From positions 1-20,536 of the forward strand of contig URMQ01000020.1 in NCBI GenBank assembly GCA_900548955.1: DNA of 20,536 nucleotides, given 5' to 3'. This DNA comes from an uncultured Eggerthella sp. (GTDB lineage: Bacteria > Actinomycetota > Coriobacteriia > Coriobacteriales > Eggerthellaceae). Below, piece by piece: positions 8,160 to 15,908 of the stretch. Positions within the stretch are counted from its first letter, which is position 1, and the number at the start of each line of letters is the position of its first letter. The notes below the pieces were generated by a model that worked only from the letters and a program-made list of their open reading frames with translations, made no database searches and was not told where the DNA came from. The position numbers were made by a program, and so were the translations under genes.

Positions 8160-8187
8160 TTGCTCGCGAAACGCTACGAAAGATAAT
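8160..8187 (+). promoter_or_regulatory. Candidate promoter for the SerA-type gene
   Basis: TTGCTC (8160-8165), a 16-base spacer and GATAAT (8182-8187, 5 of 6 to the -10 consensus). It would give a leader of about 65 bases before the start codon at 8261. Confidence 0.33.
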
Positions 8188-8260
8188 AATAATCGACGAG
8201 TTGAACGGCTTTTACTTACGCTTATTCCGCCAATACTAGAAACTAAAGGAGAGCTCCCCC

Positions 8261-9427
8261 ATGAGGCTGATTCATTGCTTGAACAACATTTCTGCTCACG
8301 GTACCGATCAGTTAGATCCAGAAAAATATACTCTGACTGACAACATCGAAGAGGCGGAAGGCGTTTTAGTTCGAAGCGCTGCAATGCATGATATGCAATT
8401 TCCTTCTGGTTTGCGCGCAATTGCTCGTGCAGGCGCAGGTGTAAACAATATTCCGCTTGATCGTTGTGCAGAAGAAGGCATCGTAGTGTTTAATACTCCT
8501 GGCGCAAATGCAAATGCGGTTAAGGAAATTGTTTTGTGTGCCCTTTTGTTGGGTAGCCGCGGTATTGTTGAGGGCATGGATTGGTGTCGCGAAAACGCCA
8601 ACGACGAAAATATTGCGAAGGCTGCTGAAAAAGCAAAGAAGCAATTTGCTGGTAATGAAATCAAAGGCAAGAAGCTTGGCGTTATCGGTCTTGGTGCTGT
8701 TGGCGCAGAGGTAGCAAATGCTGCTGTTGATCTGGGTATGGATGTATATGGGTACGATCCTTTTGTTTCAGTAAGCTCTGCTTGGAAGATTTCTAGCCCT
8801 GTTCATCATATTGCTGATCTGGAAGACATTTTCCGTACCTGCGATTACATTACTATTCATGTTCCTGCTGTTAAAGACACCATTGGCATGGTAAACGCGC
8901 ATGCATGCTCTCTTATGAAAGAAGGTGTTGTGCTGCTGAACTTCTCGCGTGATACCTTGGTTGATAGTGCGGCTCTTTCTGTTGTTCTTGATTCTGGTCG
9001 TGTGAAGAAATACATCACCGACTTCGCAACGCCAGAAGTTATGAAGATGAAAAACACTATCGTGCTTCCTCACTTGGGCGCTTCTACGACAGAGGCTGAA
9101 GATAACTGCGCAATTATGGCAGTTCGCGAAATGACTGATTATTTCGAAAACGGCAATATTACCAATTCCGTTAATTATCCTAATTGCGATATGGGAATCT
9201 GTCCTGAAGGTATGACTCGTTTGGCAATGCTGCATCGCAACGTTCCAAGTATGATTGCTCAAATTACTACTATTTTGGGCGATGACAACGTCAATATTGC
9301 TAACCTGATGAACAAGGCGCGTGGAGAACATGCCTACACGTTGGTTGATCTGAATCAGCCTGCCTCCGAAGAAGCAATGGCTAAGATTCGTGCAATTGAT
9401 GGGGTTCGCCGTCTGCGCTATATCTAG
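8261..9427 (+). CDS. serA: D-3-phosphoglycerate dehydrogenase-like protein with ACT domain
   Basis: NAD-dependent D-2-hydroxyacid dehydrogenase, most likely catalysing 3-phosphoglycerate to 3-phosphohydroxypyruvate, the first step of serine synthesis. The 388-residue protein matches the short SerA form. Substrate domain has ARAGAGVNNI (55-64); Rossmann fold GVIGLGAVGAEVA (140-152) with D166 at the end of the next strand, typical of NAD preference; catalytic R230 in NFSRD, E259 in TPEV and H271 in LPHLGAST. The last 70 residues (about 320-388) form a regulatory ACT domain, usually serine-sensing. The ATG follows AAAGGAG by about 8 bases. It stands alone between a tRNA terminator and its own terminator; serC and serB are not in this window. 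Another hydroxyacid substrate cannot be excluded. Confidence 0.92.
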   Translation: MRLIHCLNNISAHGTDQLDPEKYTLTDNIEEAEGVLVRSAAMHDMQFPSGLRAIARAGAGVNNIPLDRCAEEGIVVFNTPGANANAVKEIVLCALLLGSRGIVEGMDWCRENANDENIAKAAEKAKKQFAGNEIKGKKLGVIGLGAVGAEVANAAVDLGMDVYGYDPFVSVSSAWKISSPVHHIADLEDIFRTCDYITIHVPAVKDTIGMVNAHACSLMKEGVVLLNFSRDTLVDSAALSVVLDSGRVKKYITDFATPEVMKMKNTIVLPHLGASTTEAEDNCAIMAVREMTDYFENGNITNSVNYPNCDMGICPEGMTRLAMLHRNVPSMIAQITTILGDDNVNIANLMNKARGEHAYTLVDLNQPASEEAMAKIRAIDGVRRLRYI

Positions 9428-9473
9428 CTTGTTTTAAGGTAGCTAGTTTCATTTAGGATTAGTGTTAATTGAG

Positions 9474-9488
9474 CTTATTTTAAATAAG
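9474..9488. repeat. Short palindrome after the SerA-type gene
   Basis: CTTATTT and AAATAAG face each other around one T. It is too AT-rich and short to be a strong terminator; role unknown. Confidence 0.3.
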
Positions 9489-9513
9489 TTAGATTCGAAT
9501 CAAGATTGGCTTT

Positions 9514-9547
9514 AACTGGCTTGGCGTAAGTGCCAGGCCAGTTTTTT
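9514..9547 (+). terminator. Rho-independent terminator of the SerA-type gene
   Basis: AACTGGCTTGGC pairs with GCCAGGCCAGTT around a short GTAAGT loop (11-12 pairs, one G-T), and the 3' arm runs into a T tract (9542-9547). Confidence 0.88.
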
Positions 9548-9615
9548 ATAGGCGTATAAGCCAGGTTTTATAAGTCAGTTTTTAGTGGTAGACAGCAGCA
9601 TGAAGCTGTTTAAGG

Positions 9616-9683
9616 AATTCACCTACAAGTTTTGCGAACAAAATTCACAAGCGAGTTATGTCTACGAAATTTGTGAGTGAATT
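9616..9683. repeat. Nested inverted repeats downstream of rnhA
   Basis: AATTCAC (9616-9622) pairs with GTGAATT (9677-9683), and inside them TCACAA (9645-9650) pairs with TTGTGA (9671-9676). CTACGAAAT also occurs twice nearby. Read on the minus strand, the inner hairpin is followed by ATTTTGTT, so this may be a weak rnhA terminator. Confidence 0.35.
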
Positions 9684-9707
9684 ACGCCTACGAAATGTAT
9701 CTGTCGA

Positions 9708-10184
9708 TTAACCTTCGAATCCGTCGTCGGAGATTTTACCCGAACCATCCGCTGCAGCAGTGGCAAGTTCATCGCAGCGTTCGTTTAAGGGGTGCCCCGC
9801 ATGGCCTTTTACCCAATGAAACGTGACCAAATGTGGCTCTTTAGCGGCAAGGAGGCGCTTCCATAAGTCGATATTTTTTACCGGTTCTTTTTTGGCGTTT
9901 TTCCAGCCGCGCTTAAGCCAACCTTCAATCCAATGCTGGTTAAAGGCGTTTACAACGTATTGAGAGTCGGTGTGAACTTCCACTTCGCAGGAACGCTTAA
10001 GTGCTTCAAGTCCTGTAATTACTCCAAGTAATTCCATGCGATTGTTGGTGGTGTTGGTGTACCCTTGGGAAATTTCACGTTCGAATGTTTTTCCTTCTGA
10101 ATTGGTGTAGCGCAAAATGGTGCCAAATCCTCCGGGGCCAGGGTTTCCCCTTGATGATCCGTCACTATATAAACAAACTTTCAT
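9708..10184 (-). CDS. rnhA: Ribonuclease HI
   Basis: Cuts the RNA strand of RNA-DNA hybrids. The 158-residue protein is a typical single-domain RNase HI: start MKVCLYSDGSSRGNPGPGGFG with D8, NNRMELL with E51, VHTDSQYV with D73, KGHAGHPLNERCDELA with H128 and D138. All four acidic metal ligands and the histidine are present, and the WIEGWLKRGWKNAKKEPVKN stretch is the substrate-binding handle region. I placed the start at ATG 10184 because GAAGGAT lies just upstream and the family usually begins here. The frame stays open for 40 more codons to ATG 10304, overlapping the end of ysxC; those codons form an unusual basic 8-residue repeat (listed separately). Probably co-transcribed with ysxC. Confidence 0.95.
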   Translation of the reverse strand: MKVCLYSDGSSRGNPGPGGFGTILRYTNSEGKTFEREISQGYTNTTNNRMELLGVITGLEALKRSCEVEVHTDSQYVVNAFNQHWIEGWLKRGWKNAKKEPVKNIDLWKRLLAAKEPHLVTFHWVKGHAGHPLNERCDELATAAADGSGKISDDGFEG

Positions 10185-10286
10185 AGATATCCTTCGCACT
10201 GGGGTTCTGCTGCTAATTTTTCGCAGTGATTTTTGTGGTATCTTTCGTGCTGATTTTAGTAGTAGTTTTCGAACTGGTTTTAGCGG
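10185..10286 (-). repeat. Four degenerate 24-bp tandem repeats between ysxC and rnhA
   Basis: On the plus strand, units of 23-26 bases share the pattern TTTCG, two variable bases, CTGATTTTAG, GGTA; their starts are near 10193, 10218, 10242 and 10266. On the minus strand, in frame with rnhA, they would read as 8-residue blocks KPVRKLLL, KSARKIPQ, KSLRKISS, RTPVRRIS. The phase of three and the lack of stops suggest either translated sequence or a young intergenic repeat. Confidence 0.55.
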
Positions 10287-10294
10287 TAATGCAT

Positions 10295-10876
10295 TTATTT
10301 GCATGCTTCTTCAATAAGGCGGCGGAGTTCGTCAAAGCCGGTGCCGTTTGCAGAGGAGCATACTACAAAAGGAATACTGTCAGGTAATTGGAGCTGCTTG
10401 CGGATAGCAACCTTTTGTTTGGCGGCTTGTGATTTGCTTAACTTATCTGCTTTAGTAAGCGCAACAATAAAAGGAAGTTCGCATGCACGGAGAAATTCAA
10501 TCATTTGCTCATCAAGTTTGGTTGCAGGGTGGCGTATGTCGATCAATGAAACTACCAGTGCGTAGTAGCGATACTGATCAAAATAGCCATTGATCATTTC
10601 ATCCCAGCGTGCTTTTTCGCTTTTAGCGACTTTTGCATAACCGTATCCTGGTAAGTCAACAAAATCAATTTTGTCAGTGGTGAAAAAGTTGATAGTAGTA
10701 GTTTTCCCAGGCATTTGAGAAACTTTGGCCAGCTTCTTTCGGTTAAAAAGGCGATTTATAAGGGAAGATTTCCCTACGTTTGATCTTCCTACAAATGAAA
10801 CTTCAGGGCGTACTGAAGCAGGGATTTGAGCTGAAGTGCCATAGGCTCCCTGGAATTCGACTAAGTTGTAATTCAT
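10295..10876 (-). CDS. ysxC: Ribosome-biogenesis GTP-binding protein YsxC/EngB
   Basis: Essential small GTPase that helps assemble the large ribosomal subunit. The 193 residues carry the G motifs in order: G1 GRSNVGKSS (30-38), G2 around PGKTTTINFF (57-65), G3 DLPGYGYAK (74-82), G4 TKADK (141-145), G5 SSANG (174-178). The start at ATG 10876 follows AAGGGG by 6 bases; an in-frame ATG 30 bases earlier has no ribosome site. Its promoter lies in the 242-base gap shared with the divergent mscS gene, and rnhA lies downstream on the same strand. Confidence 0.95.
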   Translation of the reverse strand: MNYNLVEFQGAYGTSAQIPASVRPEVSFVGRSNVGKSSLINRLFNRKKLAKVSQMPGKTTTINFFTTDKIDFVDLPGYGYAKVAKSEKARWDEMINGYFDQYRYYALVVSLIDIRHPATKLDEQMIEFLRACELPFIVALTKADKLSKSQAAKQKVAIRKQLQLPDSIPFVVCSSANGTGFDELRRLIEEACK

Positions 10877-10932
10877 TGTGTACCCCTTGCGTAATAACCG
10901 ATACATGGCTGCGCACTTAACCTGTATAGTTG

Positions 10933-10962
10933 CTTATAGTTGCTGGTTATACAATTTAACAA
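10933..10962 (-). promoter_or_regulatory. Candidate promoter for ysxC with duplicated -10 region
   Basis: Minus-strand TTGTTA (10962-10957), an 18-base spacer and TATAAG (10938-10933). The -10 lies in an exact 10-bp tandem duplication of TATAGTTGCT (10925-10934, 10935-10944), which supplies a second TATA-like hexamer one helical turn further on. Confidence 0.45.
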
Positions 10963-11036
10963 TCTATACGCTTATCGTTTTTTAGTGTTACGGCGCTATA
11001 GCACGTGATTGTGATTTGCGATTTTTCATAATAACG

Positions 11037-11066
11037 TTGATCACGAGTATCTGAAGCAAAGATAAT
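11037..11066 (+). promoter_or_regulatory. Candidate promoter for mscS
   Basis: TTGATC (11037-11042), an 18-base spacer and GATAAT (11061-11066). Transcription would start about 45 bases before the start codon. Confidence 0.48.
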
Positions 11067-11118
11067 AAAAGGAACTATATAAAACTACAACATAGGCAAT
11101 TACGAGAAAGCATGCGAT

Positions 11119-11883
11119 ATGGATGGGTTCGAACAGACCATAACTAACATTACGGGTGGTGATTTCTTAGGCAAGATAATTGCTGCGATTGTTATCTTGG
11201 TAATTGTTGGGGCGGTTTCTCATGTTTTGGTGAAATGGCTTCGTCATATTATGCAAAGGGATAGCAACCCGATTCCGCAAAGCTCGATTTTTGTAAATAT
11301 TACTCGTGGCATTATCTGGGGTGTTGGTATATGTCTCGTTTTAGATTCATGCTTTAACGTGAACATGTCGGCATTAATTGCTGCGCTGGGTGTTGGCGGT
11401 ATTGCGCTGTCGCTTGGTTTTCAAGATACACTGTCAAATCTTATCGGCGGTGTACAGATTTCTTTTATGCGTATTGTTCAGCCAGGGGACAACATTCAAG
11501 TAGGCAATAATAAGGGTGTTGTTCAAGATGTAACGTGGCGTCATGCAACCATCAAAAATCGCAATGGGGAAACAGTAGTAATTCCTAATTCGGTCATTTC
11601 TAAGAATGCGGTAGTTCACCTACCACCGCCCGAGCGAATCAGTGTGCCGTTTATGGCACTTTCAAGCGACGATCTTGATTCTATGGCAGAGCAAATAGTA
11701 CAAATTGCACACGAAATAGCAGCTCAGTATGCTGAGATTGTAAGTGAGCCCAATGTTTTGTTTACTGAAGTTACGGCAGAGGGCATTATGGGCAAAGTTT
11801 TACTGGAAATCGATGATGCGGAGCAAGCCACTCCTGTATCTGATGCTATTACTCGTGCTATTGCGCCTATCGTTCGGAAATAA
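11119..11883 (+). CDS. mscS: Small-conductance mechanosensitive channel (MscS family)
   Basis: Membrane channel that opens under turgor stress to release solutes. The 254-residue protein has three predicted helices: about 17-40, 58-77 and the pore helix 83-112, the last rich in Gly and Ala (ALIAALGVGGIALSLGFQDTLSN). The conserved MscS beta domain follows (about 115-165: QPGDNIQVG, GVVQDVTWRHATIKNRNG, VVIPNSVISKNAVVH), then the alpha/beta C-terminal domain. It is a little shorter than the 286 residues of E. coli MscS. The ribosome site is weak (GAGAAAG). Divergent from ysxC and not visibly linked to neighbours. Confidence 0.93.
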   Translation: MDGFEQTITNITGGDFLGKIIAAIVILVIVGAVSHVLVKWLRHIMQRDSNPIPQSSIFVNITRGIIWGVGICLVLDSCFNVNMSALIAALGVGGIALSLGFQDTLSNLIGGVQISFMRIVQPGDNIQVGNNKGVVQDVTWRHATIKNRNGETVVIPNSVISKNAVVHLPPPERISVPFMALSSDDLDSMAEQIVQIAHEIAAQYAEIVSEPNVLFTEVTAEGIMGKVLLEIDDAEQATPVSDAITRAIAPIVRK

Positions 11884-11894
11884 TGCTTATTTTG

Positions 11895-11909
11895 GAGTGC
11901 TGCGCACTC
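11895..11909 (+). terminator. Short hairpin after mscS, weak terminator candidate
   Basis: GAGTGC and GCACTC pair around a TGC loop 11 bases after the mscS stop. The following bases are A-rich, not T-rich, so intrinsic termination is doubtful. Confidence 0.25.
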
Positions 11910-11948
11910 GAAAAACTTGTGAATACCTTGATTCCTTTTAAGGTGTGC

Positions 11949-11976
11949 TTCGCTTAGGGTGCGCCTTTGCTATTAT
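11949..11976 (+). promoter_or_regulatory. Candidate promoter for gatCAB
   Basis: TATTAT at 11971-11976 fits a -10 element (5 of 6). The paired -35, TTCGCT at 11949-11954 with a 16-base spacer, is poor. The leader to gatC would be about 95 bases. Confidence 0.28.
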
Positions 11977-12074
11977 GGGAACGATCTACTCGTTAGAGGG
12001 CGTACATGTATTGTGAAACTTATTTTTGTTGAAGCATGCATGAAAGGTGCCCACAAAGAAAACGAAGGAATATC

Positions 12075-12383
12075 ATGACGCAACATTTAACCGAAAAGGA
12101 CGTACGCGGTATTGCGACGTACGCTCGTATCGGGCTGACCGATGAAGAGGTTACTTCTATGACAGAAGACCTTAACAATATCATCGATAGCCTGAAGCCG
12201 ATTACTGAATATGACCTAGAAGGCGTTGAGCCAACCTTTCACCCTATTGGAAACCTTTCCAACGTAATGCGTGAAGATGTTGAAGGCGAAAGCTTCACCC
12301 AAGAAGAAGCGCTTGCCAATGCCCCAAAACAGCAAGATGGCAGCTTCTTGATTCCTGCTATTTTGGGCGGAGGTGATCAGTAA
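12075..12383 (+). CDS. gatC: Asp-tRNA(Asn)/Glu-tRNA(Gln) amidotransferase subunit C
   Basis: Small subunit that wraps around and stabilises GatA in the GatCAB amidotransferase, which converts Glu-tRNA(Gln) and Asp-tRNA(Asn) to the amidated forms. The 102 residues match the family length. The N-terminal part has the DVRGIATYARIGLTDEEV motif; VEPTFHP and the MREDV segment are the typical C-terminal belt. ATG 12075 follows GAAGGAA by 6 bases; an earlier in-frame ATG at 12036 has no site. The last codons carry the gatA ribosome site, and the stop overlaps the gatA start by one base (TAATG). Confidence 0.95.
   Translation: MTQHLTEKDVRGIATYARIGLTDEEVTSMTEDLNNIIDSLKPITEYDLEGVEPTFHPIGNLSNVMREDVEGESFTQEEALANAPKQQDGSFLIPAILGGGDQ
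12369..12378 (+). promoter_or_regulatory. Full-length Shine-Dalgarno of gatA inside gatC
   Basis: GGAGGTGATC is complementary to the full anti-SD end of 16S rRNA over 10 bases and sits in the last gatC codons. With the TAATG overlap, it argues for tight coupling of gatC and gatA translation. Confidence 0.75.
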
Positions 12384-13906
12384 TGGCGCGTGCATTTTCA
12401 GAACTTTCTGTTGCAGAAATTCAAGCTGGTCTTGTTGCGAAAGAATTTAGTGCACGAGAAATTGCAAAAGATTCTCTTGAGCGTATCGCAGCAACAGATG
12501 CAGCGGTTCACGCCTATCTGGAAACTACTGAAAGCCTAGCTTATGAAGCTGCAGCAAAAGTTGATGCTGCAGTTGCAGCGGGTGATTTGAGCCAGGCTGG
12601 TCCTTTGGCAGGCGTGCCTGTTGCTTTTAAGGACAACATGAATCTGAAGGGAACTCACACCACGTGTTCTTCCCGTATGTTGGAAAATTACATTTCTCCT
12701 TACACGGCAACCTGTGTTGCAAAAATCATTGAAGCAGGCGGTATTCCGCTGGGTAAGCTGAATATGGATGAATTCGCATTTGGTTCTTCAACAGAGACGT
12801 CTGCATTTGGCCGCACCTATAATCCTTGGGATTTAGAGCGTGTACCGGGTGGTTCTTCTGGTGGATCTGCTGCAGCGGTAGCAGCTGGTAGCGCCACTAT
12901 TACGCTTGGATCAGACACGGGTGGATCTATTCGTCAGCCAGGTAGCTTCTGCGGTGTGGTAGCAGTAAAGCCTACCTACGGTGTTGTTTCCCGCTATGGT
13001 GTAGTAGCTTTCGGTTCGTCACTCGATCAGGTTGGACCTTTTGCACGCAATGTTGCCGATGCAGCCCTTGCTATGAATGTACTTGCAGGTCATGATCCTC
13101 TTGATTGCACGAGCCAGCCAGTGACGACTGACTTTACGGCGAATTTGGCAGATGGCGTGGCAGGTATGCGTATCGGTGTAGTTCCTGCCTTTATGGAGGC
13201 GGAAGGCTTGGAGCCCGAGGTGCGCGCCAAGGTGGAAGAAGTAATTGAGCACTTGCGCCAAATGGGTGCAGAAATTATCGAGGTTGAGCTTCCTAATGCT
13301 CAGGCTGCTATGAGCGCTTATTACGTGTTGGGCCCTTGCGAGGCATTTTCTAACTTGGCTCGTTTCGATTCAGTTCGTTATGGTTACTGTGATCCAGGTC
13401 ATAAAGATTTAGGCTCACAATATGAAGCTTCTCGTTCGGCAGGCTTTGGTATCGAAGCGCGTCGCCGTATTATGCTTGGTAGCTATCTGCTTTCTGCTGG
13501 TGTATATGACAAGTACTACTATCCAGCACAGCAGGTTCGCACCCTTATTACCCAAGACTATGTGAAGGCTTATGAAAAAGTGGATTGCATCATTGCTCCT
13601 GTAAGTCCTCGTACAGCATTTAAGTTCGGCGAAATTAGCGATCCTACGTCGATGTATCTGTCGGATATGTTCACAATCTCTATCAATATTGCAGGCAATG
13701 GCGGCATGAACATGCCTCTTGGCTTGGGTGCAGATTCTGGTCTGCCCGTAGGTGCTCAACTTATTAGTCCTGCATTCAAGGATGAAAACATGTTGCGTGT
13801 GGCGGCAGCACTTGAAACAGTATATGGACCAGCGCCCGTTGCTCCTGCTTTTGCGGACGGTAAAGCTCCCGCAGCGGCAGCTGCTGATGAAAAGGCAGGT
13901 GAGTAG
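12383..13906 (+). CDS. gatA: Asp-tRNA(Asn)/Glu-tRNA(Gln) amidotransferase subunit A
   Basis: Amidase subunit that frees ammonia from glutamine for GatB. The 507-residue protein has the amidase-signature fold with the Ser-cisSer-Lys triad: K83 in AFKDN, S158 in PGGSSGGSAA and S182 in SDTGGSIRQPG. The spacing of 75 and 99 residues from the lysine equals that of characterised GatA. The downstream regions YGVVSRYGVVAFGSSLDQVGP and NMPLG are also family-typical. The C-terminus ends in an Ala/Lys-rich tail (about 490-507) that looks dispensable. It overlaps gatC by one base, and gatB begins 2 bases after its stop. Confidence 0.97.
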   Translation: MARAFSELSVAEIQAGLVAKEFSAREIAKDSLERIAATDAAVHAYLETTESLAYEAAAKVDAAVAAGDLSQAGPLAGVPVAFKDNMNLKGTHTTCSSRMLENYISPYTATCVAKIIEAGGIPLGKLNMDEFAFGSSTETSAFGRTYNPWDLERVPGGSSGGSAAAVAAGSATITLGSDTGGSIRQPGSFCGVVAVKPTYGVVSRYGVVAFGSSLDQVGPFARNVADAALAMNVLAGHDPLDCTSQPVTTDFTANLADGVAGMRIGVVPAFMEAEGLEPEVRAKVEEVIEHLRQMGAEIIEVELPNAQAAMSAYYVLGPCEAFSNLARFDSVRYGYCDPGHKDLGSQYEASRSAGFGIEARRRIMLGSYLLSAGVYDKYYYPAQQVRTLITQDYVKAYEKVDCIIAPVSPRTAFKFGEISDPTSMYLSDMFTISINIAGNGGMNMPLGLGADSGLPVGAQLISPAFKDENMLRVAAALETVYGPAPVAPAFADGKAPAAAAADEKAGE

Positions 13907-13908
13907 TA

Positions 13909-15504
13909 ATGAAGAAACTTGAAGAAGTGCTTCAGGACTGGGAAGCAGTTATTGGTCTTGAAATTCATGCTGAGCTGACCACGCTCGAAACCAAGATGTT
14001 CTGCAGCTGCAAATTGGAATTCGGTGCAGAGCCTAACACTCATACGTGCCCTGTATGCTTGGGTTTACCAGGTGCTTTGCCCGTACCTAACAAGGCTGCT
14101 ATTGAGTCTATTGTGCTTGCAGGTCTTGCAACTAACTGCGATATCGAAAAGCGCTCCATGTTCTATCGCAAGAACTATATGTATCCTGATATGGCAAAGA
14201 ACTTCCAAACCACGCAGGGCCCTGTAGCGTTCTGCATGCGTGGTCATCTTGATTTGGACGTAGATGGTGCGGCAGCTAAAGAACGTATTGACATTGCCGA
14301 TTTGAAGCCAGGCGAATCTGGCGCTGAAGGTACGACCGCTGCTAATGTGACGCGCACCGAAGATGGCTATGTGGCTCATGTGGGTATCGAGCGCATTCAT
14401 ATGGAAGAAGACGCTGGCAAGATGATTCACATTGGCGGCGGAGAAGGTCGTATTGCTGGTGCTACTCATTCGCTTGTGGATTACAACCGTGCCGGTACGC
14501 CTTTGATCGAGCTGGTAACTAAGCCTGACCTGCGCACTCCTGAAGAGGCACGCCTGTTTATGCAGAAGCTTCGTCAGATTTATTTGGCTATTGGTATTTC
14601 TGACTGCTCCATGGAAGAGGGCTCCCTCCGATGCGACGGTAACGTTTCTTTGCGTCGTCGTGGGTCAACTGAGTTTGGTACTAAGACCGAACTTAAGAAC
14701 ATGAATTCTTTCAAGAACCTGCACGATGGTTTGGCGTATGAAATTTGTCGTCAAGCTGAAGTTCTGGAAGAGGGCGGTATAATTTATCAGGAAACGCGTC
14801 ATTGGGATCCTTCCAAGAAACGCACCATTGTTATGCGCGTAAAGGAAACAGCGGATGACTATCGTCTGTTCCCTGAACCCGATCTTGCTCCTTATGATCT
14901 TTCGGATGAATTTATCGAAAGCGTTCGTGCTAAGTTACCAGAATTGCCTGATGAAAAAGCAAAACGTTTTGAGGGCGAATTCGGTCTTTCTGCCTATGAC
15001 GCTCGTCATTTGGTGGAGCATCGCAGCACCGCAAACTTCTTTGAAGCATGCATTGATGTTGCTGGAAACGATGCAGACAAGTTAGCAAAGCCGCTTGCTA
15101 ACTTGATCATCAATGATGTTGCAGCATATGCAAATGCTCAGGGCATTTCTGATATGGCAGAAACTGCACTTTCTCCTAAGCGTGCTGTTGAGTTGGTTTC
15201 TCTGCTTTCGGCAGACACCATTTCCTCCAAACAGGCAAAGGAAGTGTTTGCTGCGGTTTTGGATGAGGATAAGGATCCTTCTGCAATCGTTGAAGAGCGC
15301 GGTATGAAGCAGGTTTCTGATACGGGCGCAATTGAAGCTGTTGTCGATGGCGTTTTGGCTGAGTTCCCCGACAAGGTTGAGCAGTACAAGGGCGGCAAGA
15401 CAGGCTTGCTCGGATTCTTTGTTGGCCAATGTATGAAGCAAATGAAAGGTCAGGGTAACCCTAAGGTTATCAATGAGTTGTTAAGTCAAAAGCTCAACGG
15501 CTAA
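13909..15504 (+). CDS. gatB: Asp-tRNA(Asn)/Glu-tRNA(Gln) amidotransferase subunit B
   Basis: tRNA-binding and kinase/transamidase subunit that phosphorylates the misacylated Glu or Asp and transfers ammonia to it. The 531 residues contain VIGLEIHAEL (14-23), a cysteine pair followed by CPVC (C32, C34, C47, C50) that may hold a metal, RKNYMYPDMAKNFQTTQ, VDYNRAGTPLIELVTKPD, and a C-terminal GatB/YqeY helical tail domain from about residue 390 that contacts the tRNA elbow. ATG 13909 is preceded by AGGTGAG. Last gene of gatCAB; no glutaminyl- or asparaginyl-tRNA synthetase is seen here, in line with indirect charging. Confidence 0.97.
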   Translation: MKKLEEVLQDWEAVIGLEIHAELTTLETKMFCSCKLEFGAEPNTHTCPVCLGLPGALPVPNKAAIESIVLAGLATNCDIEKRSMFYRKNYMYPDMAKNFQTTQGPVAFCMRGHLDLDVDGAAAKERIDIADLKPGESGAEGTTAANVTRTEDGYVAHVGIERIHMEEDAGKMIHIGGGEGRIAGATHSLVDYNRAGTPLIELVTKPDLRTPEEARLFMQKLRQIYLAIGISDCSMEEGSLRCDGNVSLRRRGSTEFGTKTELKNMNSFKNLHDGLAYEICRQAEVLEEGGIIYQETRHWDPSKKRTIVMRVKETADDYRLFPEPDLAPYDLSDEFIESVRAKLPELPDEKAKRFEGEFGLSAYDARHLVEHRSTANFFEACIDVAGNDADKLAKPLANLIINDVAAYANAQGISDMAETALSPKRAVELVSLLSADTISSKQAKEVFAAVLDEDKDPSAIVEERGMKQVSDTGAIEAVVDGVLAEFPDKVEQYKGGKTGLLGFFVGQCMKQMKGQGNPKVINELLSQKLNG

Positions 15505-15634
15505 TACTGCGTGGCGTCAAGGCGGTACAGTTAGCGTCTTGGACTTTGTTCACGTAGCGAAAGCGAAAGGGTTACCAAACTGGCTAATGCAAAGTAAACC
15601 CATTCGTGTTTTAGCCTCGAATAACAAGGTGATT

Positions 15635-15674
15635 TCCTCCTATATCTGGAAAGCCAGATATAGGAGGATTTTTT
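15635..15674 (+). terminator. Strong rho-independent terminator downstream of gatB
   Basis: A perfect 15-bp stem (15635-15649 with 15654-15668), loop AAAG, then six T. The stem contains TCCTCC and GGAGGA, so the transcript carries both an SD-like and an anti-SD-like arm. It lies 130 bases after gatB. Confidence 0.93.
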
Positions 15675-15908
15675 GTATTAGATAAAGCAATCTTGTTAAA
15701 GAAATGGCTTCAACTGTTGCCTGATAGTTTATGCCGCCAGCGCGTATCAGAAAGCCTTCTAAAAGCCTATGATGGCGTTCGTAAAAAATAGGCGTATTAT
15801 AGAGCGGTTGTAAATATGTTATTAAGCATTCGACGACACCACAGGACAACCTGTCTAGCAAATTTAGTGATCGTGTCGTTTGATGATACGTATAGAAAGG
15901 TGGACCTC
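15675..15908. other. Non-coding stretch before the first NSS transporter
   Basis: With the terminator, the gene-free region spans 15505-15908. After the terminator I see TATTAT at 15795-15800 as a possible -10 without a convincing -35, a pair CTGATA (15721-15726)/TATCAG (15745-15750), and a small palindrome ACAGG/CCTGT (15841-15854) 55 bases before the start codon that could be an operator. No T-box or riboswitch signature was recognised. Confidence 0.35.

Noticed and set aside
8768..9331. 187-codon minus-strand open frame
   Set aside because: Antisense to the SerA-type gene and rich in His/Asn/Ile as expected of a shadow frame; no start signal.
15640..15861. 73-codon minus-strand frame in the gap after gatB
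   Set aside because: It runs through the gatB terminator stem, starts at TTG without a ribosome site, and shows no family features.
15505..15908. T-box or amino-acid riboswitch before the transporters
   Set aside because: No T-box GGTGGNACCGCG-type motif or specifier stem was found; the only strong structure is the gatB terminator.
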